DNA of 64,000 nt, from contig LUCM01007818.1 of NCBI GenBank assembly GCA_008360955.1, forward strand, positions 525,547 to 589,546, in the 5' to 3' direction. Shown here one piece after another: positions 13,118 through 28,100 of the stretch (the stretch's first letter is position 1; every line of letters begins with the position of its first letter). The translations under genes and the position numbers were made by a program. Source of the DNA: Fasciolopsis buskii (Eukaryota > Platyhelminthes > Trematoda > Plagiorchiida > Fasciolidae). The notes under the pieces were generated by a model. That model did no database searches. It was given only the letters and a program-made list of their open reading frames with translations, and was not told where the DNA came from.

Positions 13118-16100
13118 GTGCAACTTCTCGTCTGAGACCAAATGAAGACGAGAAACTGTCTGATTTGAGGTACAAAAACAAATAACCCTACTTAGCCGAT
13201 ACTGAATAACGTCATGGCTTTTAAAAAAGTGGCTATTAACAAGCAGGTGAAATCCTCAGTCGCCATCTTTCTTGACAGCAACACATCCAAAAAGGCGCAA
13301 GGCTAAAGTTGCTGGTTAATTCGATCTCATGCAAACGAAATGGTTGTTTGTGACATTTCTAACACGAGAAATCTTTGGATTTAGAAGTGCATAACGAACG
13401 ATCTCTTTCACTGATTTCAGAAAATGTCACTTATGTTTACTGATTTTCGCTTCTTTAGGGTCATTGCGCGTAAGGTAAAAGTTGACTATCCTGCGACAGA
13501 AGGAAATTTGAAGCTCCTGGTTACGTAGAACTGTTTTTATGCAAGTGCTCTTTGCTTGTGAAGGTACAATCGAGTGCCGCCGTCAGAGGGAGATTTTTGG
13601 TTGTTCGCATATATAAATCATAATTAAGGATACTCCAATTAACATATCAACTCGGCAATGTGCAATTCCATTTTGTCTGGTGTGCAGGTGGTGTGTCCAT
13701 TCTGCGCATTTTTAACGTCCTACAACTTTCACTCAGGGTCTTTTCAAGTCGGACAAAAGCCAAAAAGGCACATTTCGCACTAAAAATGCCGTGGTTCCGG
13801 AAAAATATCCACTACACGTTAACAGCATTCACATTTTAAGCCTCGATACTCACAGCAGCACAATCCGGCTTGGCGCAGTTCCGAGAGACATTAGTAGAAA
13901 TTTGCTATGACTTCAATACACAAATAAAAATCGACAAGTCATTTAGGGAAGTGTTAGTGGAGGGATTTACTGATTTTCTGCATTAGTGTTAAGCTCATTT
14001 CACTGATTTTTGTGCAATACTTCCTTAAGGTTGTCAATAGTAGGTTCATAACTCCGTTTATTTATGCATGAAACAAAAATTTTATTCTCTGATAGCGGTG
14101 AAGTAGTGGGATGCAAGGTAAACTATTCATCTAAAGAGTCAGAGCCCAACTGGGAATAGCTGTTTTGGTCCTATTAGGGAGAGGCATAAGCATGTGCGGC
14201 AAATGAATACGAGGTAAACTTGCGATTTTTTACTATTCCAAAGGATTATATGCGTGCTTAATTTTGGAATTTGCGATATGTAGTGTTTGATATGATAAAT
14301 TTCAGCTTTATTTTACATTTCGGAAGAAATGGGACCTGGTTGACTAATGCCTGGAAAGAACGGATTGTCAGCATACGGTTACAATCATAAAACTGTGTAC
14401 AGGACGCTAAAAACGCAATCGTTTAAAGAACCTGATTTCCGTGGGAGTTGAGGCCGCGTTACTGGACGCGGTGAGTATGCAGATCGACGTTCAAGGTATA
14501 CGATCATTAGTGTACTATGAGAAATGCAATTTTTCATACCAAAACACTCATTGATTATACCTTTTGGTAAATCTTAACGCTGCTCTCTTTAAGAGGAAGT
14601 GCTATATTATCTTGCAACAAAATCCCCTGGAGGCCGAGTAGATCAATGAAAATAATCTTTCAGAAAACTGAATTATGTTTGATTGGTGATCTTTAACTGG
14701 GAACTTCGGTTTGACCGCTACTAGGTGTGCCTCCCACCATCTGCTCTGAGTGACTTCAACGAAATTATTGAATAATAAAAGTGTTGGATTGAACGATATT
14801 AGCAAATTCGACTAAAGAGCTAATCGGTCAAAGGAGGCCAAATACGCCTCGATTTCCGCTAAAGAGGTTATGGCGACATTGTGAAAAAGGAAAATAAAAA
14901 TCTGAACGACAGAAATGAAGCAGATAACTTCGGGGTTCTGGATAAACATGTATCTTCGCCTTACATTTTGGGCTTTTATTCGATGTTAGGCTGCTCGTCT
15001 GCAGGTGACGCTCTGGGCAGCTCAGTAAGAAAATAAGGCCTGAGAACTACTGGTATGTCTACAGTCTGGGATTAACAGTAATCAAGTGGCAATTTTGGTT
15101 TCATCCATATATGTCAAGACGTTCAAGTCACTGTTCAATGGTCTGCATACGAGCTTCAATGGCCGCAATTACATCGATCAGTATTTCCGACGTCAAAAAG
15201 CATAGTACATTTCGTAAACATGAAACAGCAAGAATGATTTCACAGAATAATGTCTTATTGTGAAAAAAAATTTATTTCTTCCTTTTCAACTCCCTCAGAT
15301 TGCTTTTAGTATTGCCGTAGTTTCGGGCGTGCTCAGTGATGATGATGATCCAAACTGTATTCTCGTGCAAGTTCAACTTATGGATTTTCCTTGCACAAAA
15401 CAGTAAGCTTTTTGTCTCCTTTTAAGGGTTTTGGGTGTTGCCATTGTAAATCTCTTAGGGGAAGAAAGGAAATTCGTGACGCCGGAGCTGTTACTGGAGC
15501 TGCATGTTTGTCTGTGGTTAATGCAAGATGATATCCTGTTCATATCAAAAATAAGGTAGTAGATTTAAGCATGCATTTATTGTGGTTGATTCCTTCCTGC
15601 ACGGCTGGGACAGGAGATATTTTGTAATACTTTTTAATTTACTGATGGGTTCTGCGTGTGAATGCATTCGTATTTTGCGATGGATGAGAAAAACAGTCGT
15701 TTTAAAATCGCAACTTATTTTAATAGAGCTGAGTTTCCCAAGTTAGAATGGGATACCAATAGAATACAAGTTTGCTCCGGGACAATAATGGCCGTAGCAC
15801 CGGTGCGTCAAAAGACGTGCGCTATGTGCTATCGCTGTCCAGATTCTTGTTGCCCCGGATCAGGAGAACTGAAAATGGTGAAATCTATGGCTCCGCTACG
15901 TAAACGGTCCAGGTAAGTATAATGCAACCATCCACAAAATGCATATCTAGACTAACTTGTGCTTATTGCCAACTGGATCTACAGGAAGAACTGCAAAGAA
16001 GACACTTCGAAGGTTTGCCTATTATTTTACTGAATTGAGGAGTCCAAATCCTATCAGAAAGTATGGACTTTATTCTACTTCCGGATTCGGAAATGGAAGA

Positions 16101-19100
16101 TTATATGATACATATGACGAGAGTGCTCCCCCGAAGGTCGCTGTTATGCACAACTTTTGGTAAATCTTTTTGTTTCCGTTCTTCCGTCTGCTTTTGGTTT
16201 TCTATAATGTAGTCACTGTATGGCGGAAAAGTGGGCAGTGTGATGAAAATTAATTTCCAAAAATGGCTTAGTCCGCATTTCGATATAAGTATATTATTTC
16301 AAAAGAACGCTGTTTGAATTCCATTTTGCGTTTAAGTGCCACTAACCAAAGGCAATTTCACTCTTGTCGTGTGAAACAATATATTTCACATAAACTGACA
16401 GAAAACTACTGCAGATTTGGAAGATTTCCTATTTTGGTCATCTTAGAATGTATGTCCACCTTTTGGGGACAAACTTGAGAGGAAGTTCTTACGTAAACTC
16501 TAAATAACCTTGATTAGAAATTCGTAGGTTGATGGCTAATTTGGAAGAATTCATAACATCCCATATGTCTCAGTCTTTCGAAGAACAATCAGTCTGTTAG
16601 GTTTTACCTTCAAAAATTGATCATGATTGTTTACCAATTAAATGGGTGCAATCTGTTCCTATTCTTTGCTGTTCGAAAAAGAATCATTTACGGATGGTCT
16701 GGCAAGAAGAAAACGAGGCAAACAATACAACAAATCTTTATTTGAATGGGTTTAGTTGCCGATCAAAACCCATCACCCATAAAGCAGGTGACGCCGGGTC
16801 TCAAAACTATAAAGCTGAGCGGCAGAATTTGTGGACTCACTGTTAAGAGATAACTGCAAAATGAAAAAATGTAATCTTTCTTCATATGTACAGTGTTATT
16901 CCTTTTGGTATTTCATGTGTGCATATATAGTATGTTAGGTCTAAAGTCAGCATCAAGTCTACTTTTAGTTTGATATAGGGGTTTGTGTAAGCGGCATTAC
17001 CTGTCTCTCTCTCTCTCTCGGTATATATATATATATGACGTTCGTCATTGGTAACTCCTGTATCACTGCAGGAGGTGGGAAAGGTATTTTTATCTACCCA
17101 TCTACCAATATTATATTCTAAAAATTTGAAAAAATCATTAGCCACCCCAGCAGCTGTGCTAATTTCGATTTCATTTCCATTCGGGAAATTCCATTTTGGG
17201 GAATTATAATGTGCTGGTTGAATAAGGAAAATCCATCAGACCATTGAGTAGCTTACGTCTCACTGAGTGAATTGCATCTGGTGGTCGAAGCGAGCAGTGT
17301 TCATTCTGGAATATTGTGAATGGCGACCTGCAATCCTTTTCTTTTCATGAAATTCACAGACCACCTGAAACTCTTTGGTCTTGAAACCTAGTCAACTGTT
17401 TATGAACTAAACTAGACCGTGACTGGGAAGACACCAACTTTGGCAGCCATGGCGAAGAAGCAATGGTTTTAGATGTTAACTGTTTTTCTTGTCCGATGAG
17501 TATTGCCGTAATAAGATCGCTCTAGCTTCCATTTCCTACAATGTGGTAAATTTAACAGTTGAAGCGCTTGTTGTTACTTTTAAGTAGGTTTGAGAATATT
17601 TTTTCAAGCAATAAACTGACGGGATTAAATTGGCAACTGATAATGTTATCGAGCGAAGGGTTAAGTAAAACACAGATGTCCCATTAAGATACAGATAACT
17701 CTGCAGTACTGTTCAGGGTTCAAGCCACATCTTAAAAGCACCGAGAATTGGTGCAAATTGTTTATCAGCCACAAGTATCCAATGAATAGATTACCATTTT
17801 CATTTACGTCTTGCTTGATACTGAGATGCGAGATAGAATATCCTCACTGGGTTAAAGAGCATTTTCTGATTTTATCCCCCTTAACCTTTCAGTTACTTAA
17901 TAGGATTTTTGTTTATCTGTTGCTTGTGTGGCTGCATTTTCATGAAGTTCAAAAGCCTAGTACAGGCACTACATAAATAAAGCGCACTTCCTGAAAGTCT
18001 TTGTTGGCACTTTATATAAGTTATTTTTGCGTGCATTCACCACGTCTAGGCAGGAGGGATTCGCGATGTCCGTAGATTCGACTTATCGGTTGATAAAGGA
18101 ATTTCATATAAAACGTTCAGTCGAACCGTCCTTTAAATTGCTCCAGGTTAACAATAAGTTCGGGTAAGTAGAACTTGTATCCGAAGCAAAGGGCGGAGTA
18201 GAGAAGGGCGTTTACAGAAGGAATAACATTTGTGCACCATCCTGCTGAACATGCAGCACTCCACATTAAGTGAATAAAAGCAATCTACCGTATCAGGCAG
18301 GTTTTTAGCCTGATAGCATGTGCTCGGACACGCTTCATACACAGGAAGGTAATGATTTGTGTTTGGGATTGTCAGTTGCCACCCTCTTTAAGTGTATTGA
18401 AAATTTGCAGCCTATATAGGCAGCGATGCTCAGTACTTGAAAGTACACAGATTATAAAGTAATGCACTTTATCAATGTCTCTTCTGTATCACATTTTAAG
18501 GCAAATGCAGATCAGATGATTACAGATGCACGAAGTCAATGATGGCGAGGAATGCTCTGATCATAAACCCTTCACTAATGAACAGCTTCCAAATCCGTGA
18601 CCTATATGATTGAGAGACCTTTTGTAATTTCGAAAAGAAATTACAATGTTGCAAATTTTTCTTTCCATCCTAACATTCACCATTCTACAAATGTACTTTG
18701 ATCGACCTGTTAAATATCTAACAGATCCTTTTTTAAAATGTGCTTGACTCCATCAGAGTTCGAACTCATGCAAGTATGCTACCCAGTCGTGTGTTATATC
18801 AACAAGGATAAGAGATCACCTCCAGTAATATCCGGACAATACAAATAAGAACTAAGCTTGTTATGAACTCAGTATAACAAAAGGATACTAGGATGAACAG
18901 CATAATTTATTTGCATTTAGACTAAAGCAGTTCAAAAAAACTTGGGATGACACGAAAACCCATCCCGGTGGGCTTGTCAATTGTCGACCTTATTTACCTC
19001 ATACCTATAATCTTTGATCTTCTCTGTATGCAAGTTGCAGAGCGCACTTGATGAAGCTGGGCTCAGTTACCATGCTAGCGTTACCGCATGATTTGTTACA

Positions 19101-22100
19101 GAATGGTCACCCTTTAACCTTTCAAAGTTCAGGATTATTGTAACCAACAGATTATTTTGACTAATTATTGTATTCCCCTTACCTTTACTTCAATTTAAAG
19201 ATGATTTGATTAATAAAATTCATCTCGGTGAACAATGCATTATCAGTGGAACATCCGAGCTGCAATTTGTAGGAGCCAAGTGCCAATGGATAATGAAGGT
19301 AAGTGAAAGCCCGCTCCTAAACAGACCAATAAAATCCTCAGAACAGTTCCAGTAAATTTTTGAAAAAGACAACCGTTGTAGCGGATGACGACATATTATT
19401 ACCAAATTCACCCCCTTATATACATGCAGATGAAGATTTTCACAAAGCATTTCGCAGAAAATTGTTTCTACTAGGGTATTCTTCCATCAGTTTTAGCTTT
19501 TTGGCTAACGGAATCCTCAGATGACTCACTGCCCTAAATTTTCATATTGCTTTTGGTTCAGGTCTACAGATATGAAAACTACACAATGTGACAAGTATTT
19601 TGTATCCTTCATGAACTACTCGGCAACCTTGGTGGATTAACATAAAGTGATAAGGAAATGGCATTGGTAGAGAGCAATACTAACCATAAGGCCAAGAAAG
19701 TATCAGAGTTGCCCTTCAACTCTAATCAGCTACAAAGACAAGTCTCGCAAGTTGGGCAAAAGCTAAAAAGGCACATTTCGCACTAAAAATGCCGTGGTTC
19801 CGGAAAAATATCCACTACACGTTAACAGCATTCACATTTTAAGCCTCGATACTCACAGCAGCACAATCCGGCTTGGCGCAGTTCCGAGAGACATTAGTAG
19901 AAATTTGCTATGACTTCAATACACAAATAAAAATCGACAAGTCATTTAGGGAAGTGTTAGTGGAGGAATTTACTAATTTTCTGCATTCTTAGCTTGAATT
20001 AGTGTTAAGCTTATTTCGCTTACATTTGGACGATGCTTTACCCAAGCAAGTTTTGATAATCCTACATAGAAGTAGAGTATTTTTAACTGCACATGCAACT
20101 TTCCGCTTAAGTAAAGCAGAATCAAACCAAACGGAATTCCAGAATTTTGATAAGTATTACGGGACTGTATTCTTTTTTTAGAACACATCAGCTACAAACC
20201 GCTGGCCACCACTGATCCCATCATCACAGAAATGCAATGATTTTCATGAAGTCATTCATCATGTGATGTGAGCGCCATGCTGACCTTTAAGGAACTATGG
20301 AAGCAGTGTGAACCTGTTTCAACCTTGTTTGGGATCACTATCAACAGTGCATATCCACTGCATCGGAACGAAGACGCAAGCCCGGGATGAGTGATTTCGA
20401 GTCGCAAGCTTTAACCCGGTAGAGTGATGGTCAAGACGTTCCGATTGGGTTCATTCATCCCGGGTTTGTGTCTCAGTTCCGGCGAGGTCATAACTGTGAT
20501 GGTGACTCTTAACAAGGATAAAGCGGCTTTACAGTCTTTCCATAATTTCTTAATGAGCATTTGAGAGCTGGTATCGCGTGATGGATAACTTAACAAAAAC
20601 ACAATGTTCTGCTATTAACGCATTTGTAACTCTATTCAGTCATTCCAAGTTTTGCGTTGAATAACCTTGTTCTGAATTTTATTGTCATTTAACGTACATG
20701 GGACTAGCGTTACTCCCAATGAGACTGAATTAATCGTTATGCCCAATGCATAACAGTGAAAGCAAAACACGTGCAGCCAACAGCAGAGAACACATACACG
20801 GTCAGGATCGAAATGGCTGCATGAGGTCTGTGGAGTTGCAGCCACGTTACAGTATAACCTACTCAGGAGAGGACAGAAAGAATGTCGGAAGAACAAATCC
20901 TAAGTGAAATTAAGAAATGTGTATAGGGTGAAAAAAAAACAGCTGAGACAAACTCAGAAAAAAACCTTTTGCGGAAGTCGATTGGCTAACGCCAGGGCAG
21001 GCACTTAATGGGTATACAGCTCGTGTATAGATTGCACGGTAGCTACCGTTTTCAGTATCTAGGATCCTAACCTAGTGTCCCTAATCGCGAATGTGGATGT
21101 AAATTATGAGTCAGTATGACAACCTGGACTCAGCGCACTGCCTACCGTTACTCTTGAAGGTGACTTCGAAAAGTTATAATCGAGACCGCTGATGCGCCAT
21201 GGATGCTCAGATTTGCTGGAATTTGTTCGTGCGTTCAAATGTAGGTTGCTTTATATTTAGTGAACTATCAGTTGTGATCTCACGTAATTCCGCAACCAAT
21301 TAAATTTAAGAGAATCTGAAAGTCAAAACCACTTCTAGAAAAATTTTATTCTTTAAAACAATCCTAATTCTGCAAGATGAAGTTATTATCTGTTATTTTT
21401 TACTTCCTCTTTATTGATATGGTAGTTTATGCTATTTTCCTATTTCAACCTGGAGATGTTTATGTCCTACAAAAGCAAGACGACTAGGTGTTCAGAGTAA
21501 TATACTTTCAGCAAAAAAGGTGCTTTTATGAACGAATCTGGATGACTTGTTGAAACACATACGGTTTCACATTACAGTTAGATAGATAAATTAGATGAGG
21601 TCGTGAAAGGTGATTCGTCGTGGACGGCGTTGGACTTTCCTCGAAAATTGATATGTTGCTAGTCTATCCACCTCCACAGATTATAACACCACTTTGGTAT
21701 ATTTTCGGCTAATCTTTCTGCTAAGTATCTTTTGTTCTGTTTTTCTGCTTGCAAACGCAATTAAACGGTCAGCGTCAGATGACTATGAGACGTTATCATC
21801 AGCGCTTCAGTCAATGAGAGCGCCACCTTAGATAGTTGATGTATCACTGGCCAAAATGTCTAAATTTCAGCAAAATTTACTTAATCGTCTTCACCAAATG
21901 CAGCAACTTATGTAAGAAGTTTTTGTCCCACAGTCACCGCGAGTTTAGCAGTCTTCAGAACGATCACTGGGAGATGAATTTTCTTGGTAAATTTATCCTT
22001 ATATTATGTAAAACTGGTACTAGCTTTGTCGGGGAAGGGTGGGCTCATGAGTCACTAGGCTGCAACAAAAGATTTGCACATAACTACCGACCCAGTCCGC

Positions 22101-25100
22101 TTTCAGACTATTGACATGGCATAGTGCGCCAGCCTAATTCCTGGCAATTAGGGTTTCCTACGGTGATAAGCTGCCCTTCTCTTCTGATCCCCAGCACCGC
22201 GGATGAAGTCGGAGGGAACTGATAATTTGCACTGACATCCTATCATTGTTGGTGTTGTTGATAAACAGCGAGCCACTTCTTTTCTTAATTTATTACACAT
22301 CGATCATAGGTATTTCACCCATTGGAGGGAAATGCAAATTGTGCCGAAAAACTGGTAATAAGGAAGTCTGTCAAATGAATCCAAATTCGATGGGTTATTC
22401 ACGATTTCAGTAGCAAAATTCAGAAAACATTTGTGGCACCGGTAGAATGTGTTGGGTTCTAAAAATATTGGTGATTTCCATATTCAGAACAACCAGTAGT
22501 GTTGTAATACGCGCAGACAAGTCACGCTGAGCAGAATGGTGAAACCACGACCATCTGATATGCGATGAAAACAGTCACGTAGTATTATCAAGGAATCGTA
22601 ATTAATGTTGAGGAAAATGTTGAACCTCCATGTAGTGTCGTCGAAAATTTATACTCAAATCCCCTCTAGCGCTACTTGATCGAAAAACAGTTTGATATTT
22701 TTGTAAGTATTTGCTATTCATTGCCATTTCGATAACGAATTCGGTTTAATTCTATTTTTATCCTCTACTAGGCACCAGTTTCCAATAAAACACTAGCTGT
22801 CATTCTCTAGAAAACCAGCAAACTTTTGGTTAACATAAACACAAAGGTTAATAGGAATTAGCTATATTCCACATGTACTTTATTTAGCTCTTGGTTCTTC
22901 AGTCCCATTTTCTCGCAACACATACATTACGTGGACGGAGAAAGCAGCTCGAAAGCCTTATTTTCGGAAATACGAATCACTGATTAACCTAAGACAAAGC
23001 TGGTTGCTAATTGGAAAAAGTGCCTATGCCGTATACATATTCTTGTAAATGATAGTGAAGTTCTCAAACACCCTTGACTAGATTCATGTTGATTTAAATG
23101 AAAGATCCCGTTTTCAGCACTACAACGATGAAAGTTTACTTTTGTAAAATGTTTATTTCAAGAATTATGAGGATGGAGTATGTATGCGCACTAAATACTA
23201 CTGTCTGCGAAAAAGATTCGTTTGATCCTAGGGATTGAAATGACCGTTATTTTTCAGTAATACACGAAAATCATAACCAAGATGAAATCACGAAATTTCT
23301 AGGGGTTGCCAAGATAATAAGGAACGTTATTACTTTTTAATACTCTTTTGGGATCCCTTTCCACACTTTGTCACTCCGGCCACAAGCGTCAGAAGTCTGT
23401 TGATATGACGGTACTGAACGGACGTCAAAATACCTCAAAATAATTCACCAAGTGATACTATATGAGGCCCATTTTTTGGCCAACAATGTACATACAACGT
23501 TTTCAATATGGATAATGTTGTTTTCATTTGGAGGAATTCATTGTGGGTTGGGGGTGAATCACTGCTTTGAGCATGGATCTAAGGCACTCGTGTATACGGT
23601 CAGCAGTCGGGTGGCACACCAAAAAATATCGGCTATGACTGCATTAGTGGCGCTCACTGAAAACACAACAGTCCAATCAATTATGCGCACTCAGAATCGT
23701 GACATATCGTTAGGACATTTGAACGACATGAAATAAGTAGATGAACAATGACACTTTACACATTATGGACAGCTTCACGCAAAAACTACTCGACTGTAGT
23801 TGCTATACTTGTAAATTTAATACACACTTCTTCCGGTGAACAGAGATTTGTTATTCGATGGTCGCATATATAGGCCGGATGACAATGTCTCCATTTATAG
23901 TTCACTTTCTAACTTCCCTGCTTTTTTCACGGGGCGACTATGAGTACGGCGTTTCGTTATACTCCGATGTTCACAGCCTTTCCACCAACTCGCCCGAGTT
24001 AGTATTAAGCAACAAGCCAGATAAAAAACACCGACGTTCATACCAAAACCTTGACTAATTATTCTGACCGTCCTTTATTGCCAACTTCAACTGCTCCAAT
24101 GCAAGCGCTTTTCCAAGTGGAGGAGGAAATTTGGATTGACACTATAGATTCGGCATTGGAAGCTGGATACAAGCTTATCGAAACGTTCGGACACCTGGCC
24201 AACTAGAACGAATGTCAGGATGTGGAAGAATTTCCCATTCTCAGCAATGGTTTAGCTGTTGGACGAATGTCATAATCTCAAGACTATTTTCGCCAAAAAA
24301 CTGTCCAGAAACAATATTCATGAGTATCAGTGGTAGAAACTTCTCTTTCAACATTGTTTATTCCTGCTCTCCTTTAAATAATCGTTAAGAAAGTAGAGTT
24401 GGGTTTGGGTTCTTCTCGCCGAAGTATCGCAGAAACTAAATGCATAATTTGCGCAAATTAGTGATCTACTGGTCCACAGGTTATCGTCCAGTTACACTAA
24501 AAAAATATTTAATTTATTGTTTGGAGACCAAACTTTCGTTCAACAAGATTTCTTTGCTGTGAATTATCCAGCTAACAAATGTCCGGACGCACCTACTGAC
24601 AGCAGAATGAATGGGCTTGCTTATGGTTGAAACGAGCTTTTCCGCAAGTGTAAGGAGACTGCAAAAGCACAAGGGTAGTAAGCACTAGAAGGTAATTTCA
24701 TTCAATTAATCCATAGTCCATCTCACCTTGGGTAACTGTGATTATTGGAAATATGCTGAAAAACCTGAAAGAAATATTAAGAATGAGGTAATGGTCCCTG
24801 ATCGTGAAAAACTGGCTTTTAAATTCATAATGTAACAGAAAGTATTCCTGACAACGGTGAAACAGCTGCACATTGCTTCCATGGTTTCTTACTGGTAAGC
24901 TGAGCGATGATATGATATTGTGAATTATTTCAAGAAAATATATTTGATCAGATAATGATAGTATAGTGGGAATCAGTGACGGTTTAGTCCAAGGAAGCCA
25001 ACCATGTCTGAGTTTGTTGCGTAAATCTGAACTAAGGATCCGTTTCTTTGGAAGGTTTAAATAACATTTCAGTCCACGGATGTGCCGTTGTTCGGGTTTC

Positions 25101-28100
25101 AGCGGGTAATAATGGATATGAACTGCTCATTGTTTCTAGAAAAAGTGCATTAATCTTAAAATCCTGTTATATCTTTTCAATTACGAGTTCGTCCGTGATA
25201 CACGATTTTGGGCTACTTCAAATAACATCTGAAGCCGATTAGACGGATTCGGTCCGGAGAGGCACTGTTTGTACTGGTATGTTCTAGTACGAAGCAAACT
25301 GCAGATAAGAAAAATGGTAGCAGAATCAGAGGGATAGGAAACCGAGTGGATGCGATATGGAAGATCGGGAGTGTGACAACAACAGGCAACGGTTTTCACA
25401 TTTTTGTGAATCGACAAAACCCAAAAGTATCGAAAAAGCAAAATCGTGTGACAAAGAAAGGTACAGAATGATCCCAGAATATAGCTTGTTTACTATGAGC
25501 TCCTTAATGCATCCTTTCGGATAAACGAAATGTTTATATTCGCTTCCAAATTTCCATTATCTGTCTAGTGACACAAATGAAACCTAAAATCAACCAAGAT
25601 ACATGACTTCAGCCCTATTAGATGAAAATGTGATAAAATAAAAATCCAGTCATGCGAATTTTTTGTGCCTTTCACTATGCGATGAAAAATGCTCACTTTC
25701 ATTTTTCAAATTTACGTAGGTTAACAGTGTACAATCCAAACGCGATACTTGGAGGGATCTGGGCAACTGCGCTTGGAATGCAATTTTGGAACAAATTCCT
25801 GATTGTGAGTGTAACTCATAATGTATGTCATCAAAGTAGCGTAAAATCCGATCGAAACAATCCAAATAAGATGACTGACTGAGATTCACTTTGCAGTATG
25901 ATACTCATTATTTGAACAAATCGTGAGCTTTATTTTTATATTGCAATGAATAATCGGGTGTTTGGAGATCGGGAAATTTAATTGCGACTCAGAATTAACA
26001 CTGACGAATAAAGTGATTTGAAAGTCATTTAGGAACAACACGTGTCATGATATTTCCTTCAGGTGCAATGAACGCAACCCCCGACACAAGGACCAGAAGA
26101 AGGAAACTTTTATGTGCATTTGAAAAACCCGCAGAGGAAGTAATTTTCCAAAGATTATCAAATGCAATTAGATATTTAGATGTCAAGAGAGATTTAACAA
26201 CACGTCAGAGTAAGCTGAAAACTTGCAGACAAACCGCTTTGTTTTGTTAGTCCTACTCCATTTCAGCAGGTATGTTAATAAAATAATCAGGGATCTTTGG
26301 GACCAACTTCAAGATAAACGCTCCGCCTGACTGCCCAGAGAGAGCAGAAAAAGAACGAGCTGCGCCGCACTGACCCGTGTGATCGATAAGGATTAAGCAA
26401 TAGAGGGAAATGGGTTGTTTAGTATCGTCTAGTAACGTTCTACCGGCAGTTTCAAAGACTTCAGGCAAAGTCTTTTCTAAAATATATGCAGTCTGCACTA
26501 CAATACACCAGCCTTGCAATAGTTTAGTGCTTTAGCTTTTTGAGCCAGTGTGAACAGCGACTAGTTTATTGTTTTAAAGTAGAATATGAAAAAACTGTCT
26601 TTCATGTGCACACACCTGGCACCAAATGACTTTCTATCAGCAATCAGTAGTGCTAATTTGTTGTAAGACCGACAGCCCAACAACATGAAGATTACCTATA
26701 ACAAAGAGCGAAAAATAATGGTTTAAACGGTGGAACCAACCAATCCGATTTCGAATAAGGAAGAGTCTGTTTGGCAGGGTCGGGTTGGACGGAACAAGAA
26801 CTCTTTCAGAGGACTGGGATTGGTGACATTGCTTGATAGAAGACTGGGAAAACAGATTCTAAAATAAGATCTACCTCATATATCACAAATAAAACTAAAA
26901 AAATCTAGCAGAAGTAAAATAGCACCGAAAATTTTTAAGCTTACGACATATTTTCTGAACATCATCCAAAAATAATATTACATCAGACAGCAATACGCTG
27001 AGTGGAGACTGCGTGCTCCCGAAACGGTTAGAAGATAGTATGACAGAAGCTGAAGAACAACAGGCAGAAATTTACACAGGGTCAGCCAGGCGTGTTGGAT
27101 TCCTTAGGTTACTTCATTAAATTATGGATTATCAGAATGCCTTTTTGTGTTACCCACTACCCGGCTGGCTGAGCCAAAGCAGAGAGCCGTCTTGAAGGAA
27201 ATACCCCAAGCGTTTGGCCAGAAGGATAGATTTGTGGAGTAGTAGCCTTATCGCTAGTTGATAGAAGCCGGTGACCAGTCGTTTTGTCATGCAACGCTTC
27301 TAGCGCGGGTCTACCGGGGGGTCCAGGAGGCCCTGTGACCGAGAGATTCCGCTGACAAGCCTCTACTAGAGTGCACTGTTCCAAGTGACGTCAGGCTTCT
27401 TCTATGCAATCCACCGAGTAGGCAATCAGTGATTGGTAAGTAAACAATAACAGTACTGGTTGCAGTTTAAAAAAAATGAAGCAATTGTGAATCGCAAAAG
27501 CATTTAGGAAACCAAAGAAATTACGGATTTGCTCGGAGATTAAGGTTTTTGAAAAATGTTGCATTTTCATGTGCAAACCGCTTCCTTGGTCTCTCAAGAA
27601 GACAAAAAGCAACGACTCCATGAAATGAAAAATCACTTTTGTGATATAGCAATACCATCGACGGTTTAAAAGCAGAATGCTTGTCCAGGAAACAGTCAGC
27701 CCTAAACTTGCTCTCTACTTATCTGCTCATTTGGCTTATCTGAGCGAACCCCATTCAGTTTGATGAACGTTGACTTATTTCGAACAGAAAATAGAATTAA
27801 TTAGCATATACCTTACGTAAAAACGATGCACGTTTCAGACTATAATTCTTTATTCAATATTTTTAGTCACTAGGTTTGCGTCTACAGAAGGAGAGCGAGT
27901 ATTCACTGAGATAATATGCAATAATAAGAGTAACCATACGTTAGAATAGTATGTTCAGTGGCATGCAGTTGGCTTTCACATAAAGGAGAAAACAAAGCGC
28001 TTTATTAAATAACACTGTTTTTGTTTTTCTCACAGATGCATGCCACTTTCAATTCGGGGTTACTTTCGTTTTGGCCTATTTATTTCTTGGTAAGTTGATA

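Larger units (their letters stand above)
16160..24060. other. Long probable intron, one exon unaccounted for
   Basis: Apart from the direct repeat at 19754 and the inverted repeat at 20364, I see only chance frames. A (CT)n/(TA)n tract is at 17003-17034. The exon that should start with one base after the 16159 donor was not recognised. Confidence 0.5.

Noticed and set aside
24073..24176. Aldo-keto reductase N-terminal block (GYKLIET)
   Set aside because: Only about 20 residues fit, the downstream residues do not continue the family, and position within the MCMDC2-like gene offers a competing explanation. Kept as an ambiguous segment only.
25106..25242. Extension of the 25055 exon through the following open frame
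   Set aside because: A good gtaata donor at 25106 gives the correct phase to the next exon and the next exon supplies the expected OB strand; the extension does not.
27157..27384. Minus frame with GPPGPPGRP, collagen-like
   Set aside because: A single triplet run in a GC-richer patch, no further Gly-X-Y repeats and no splice context.
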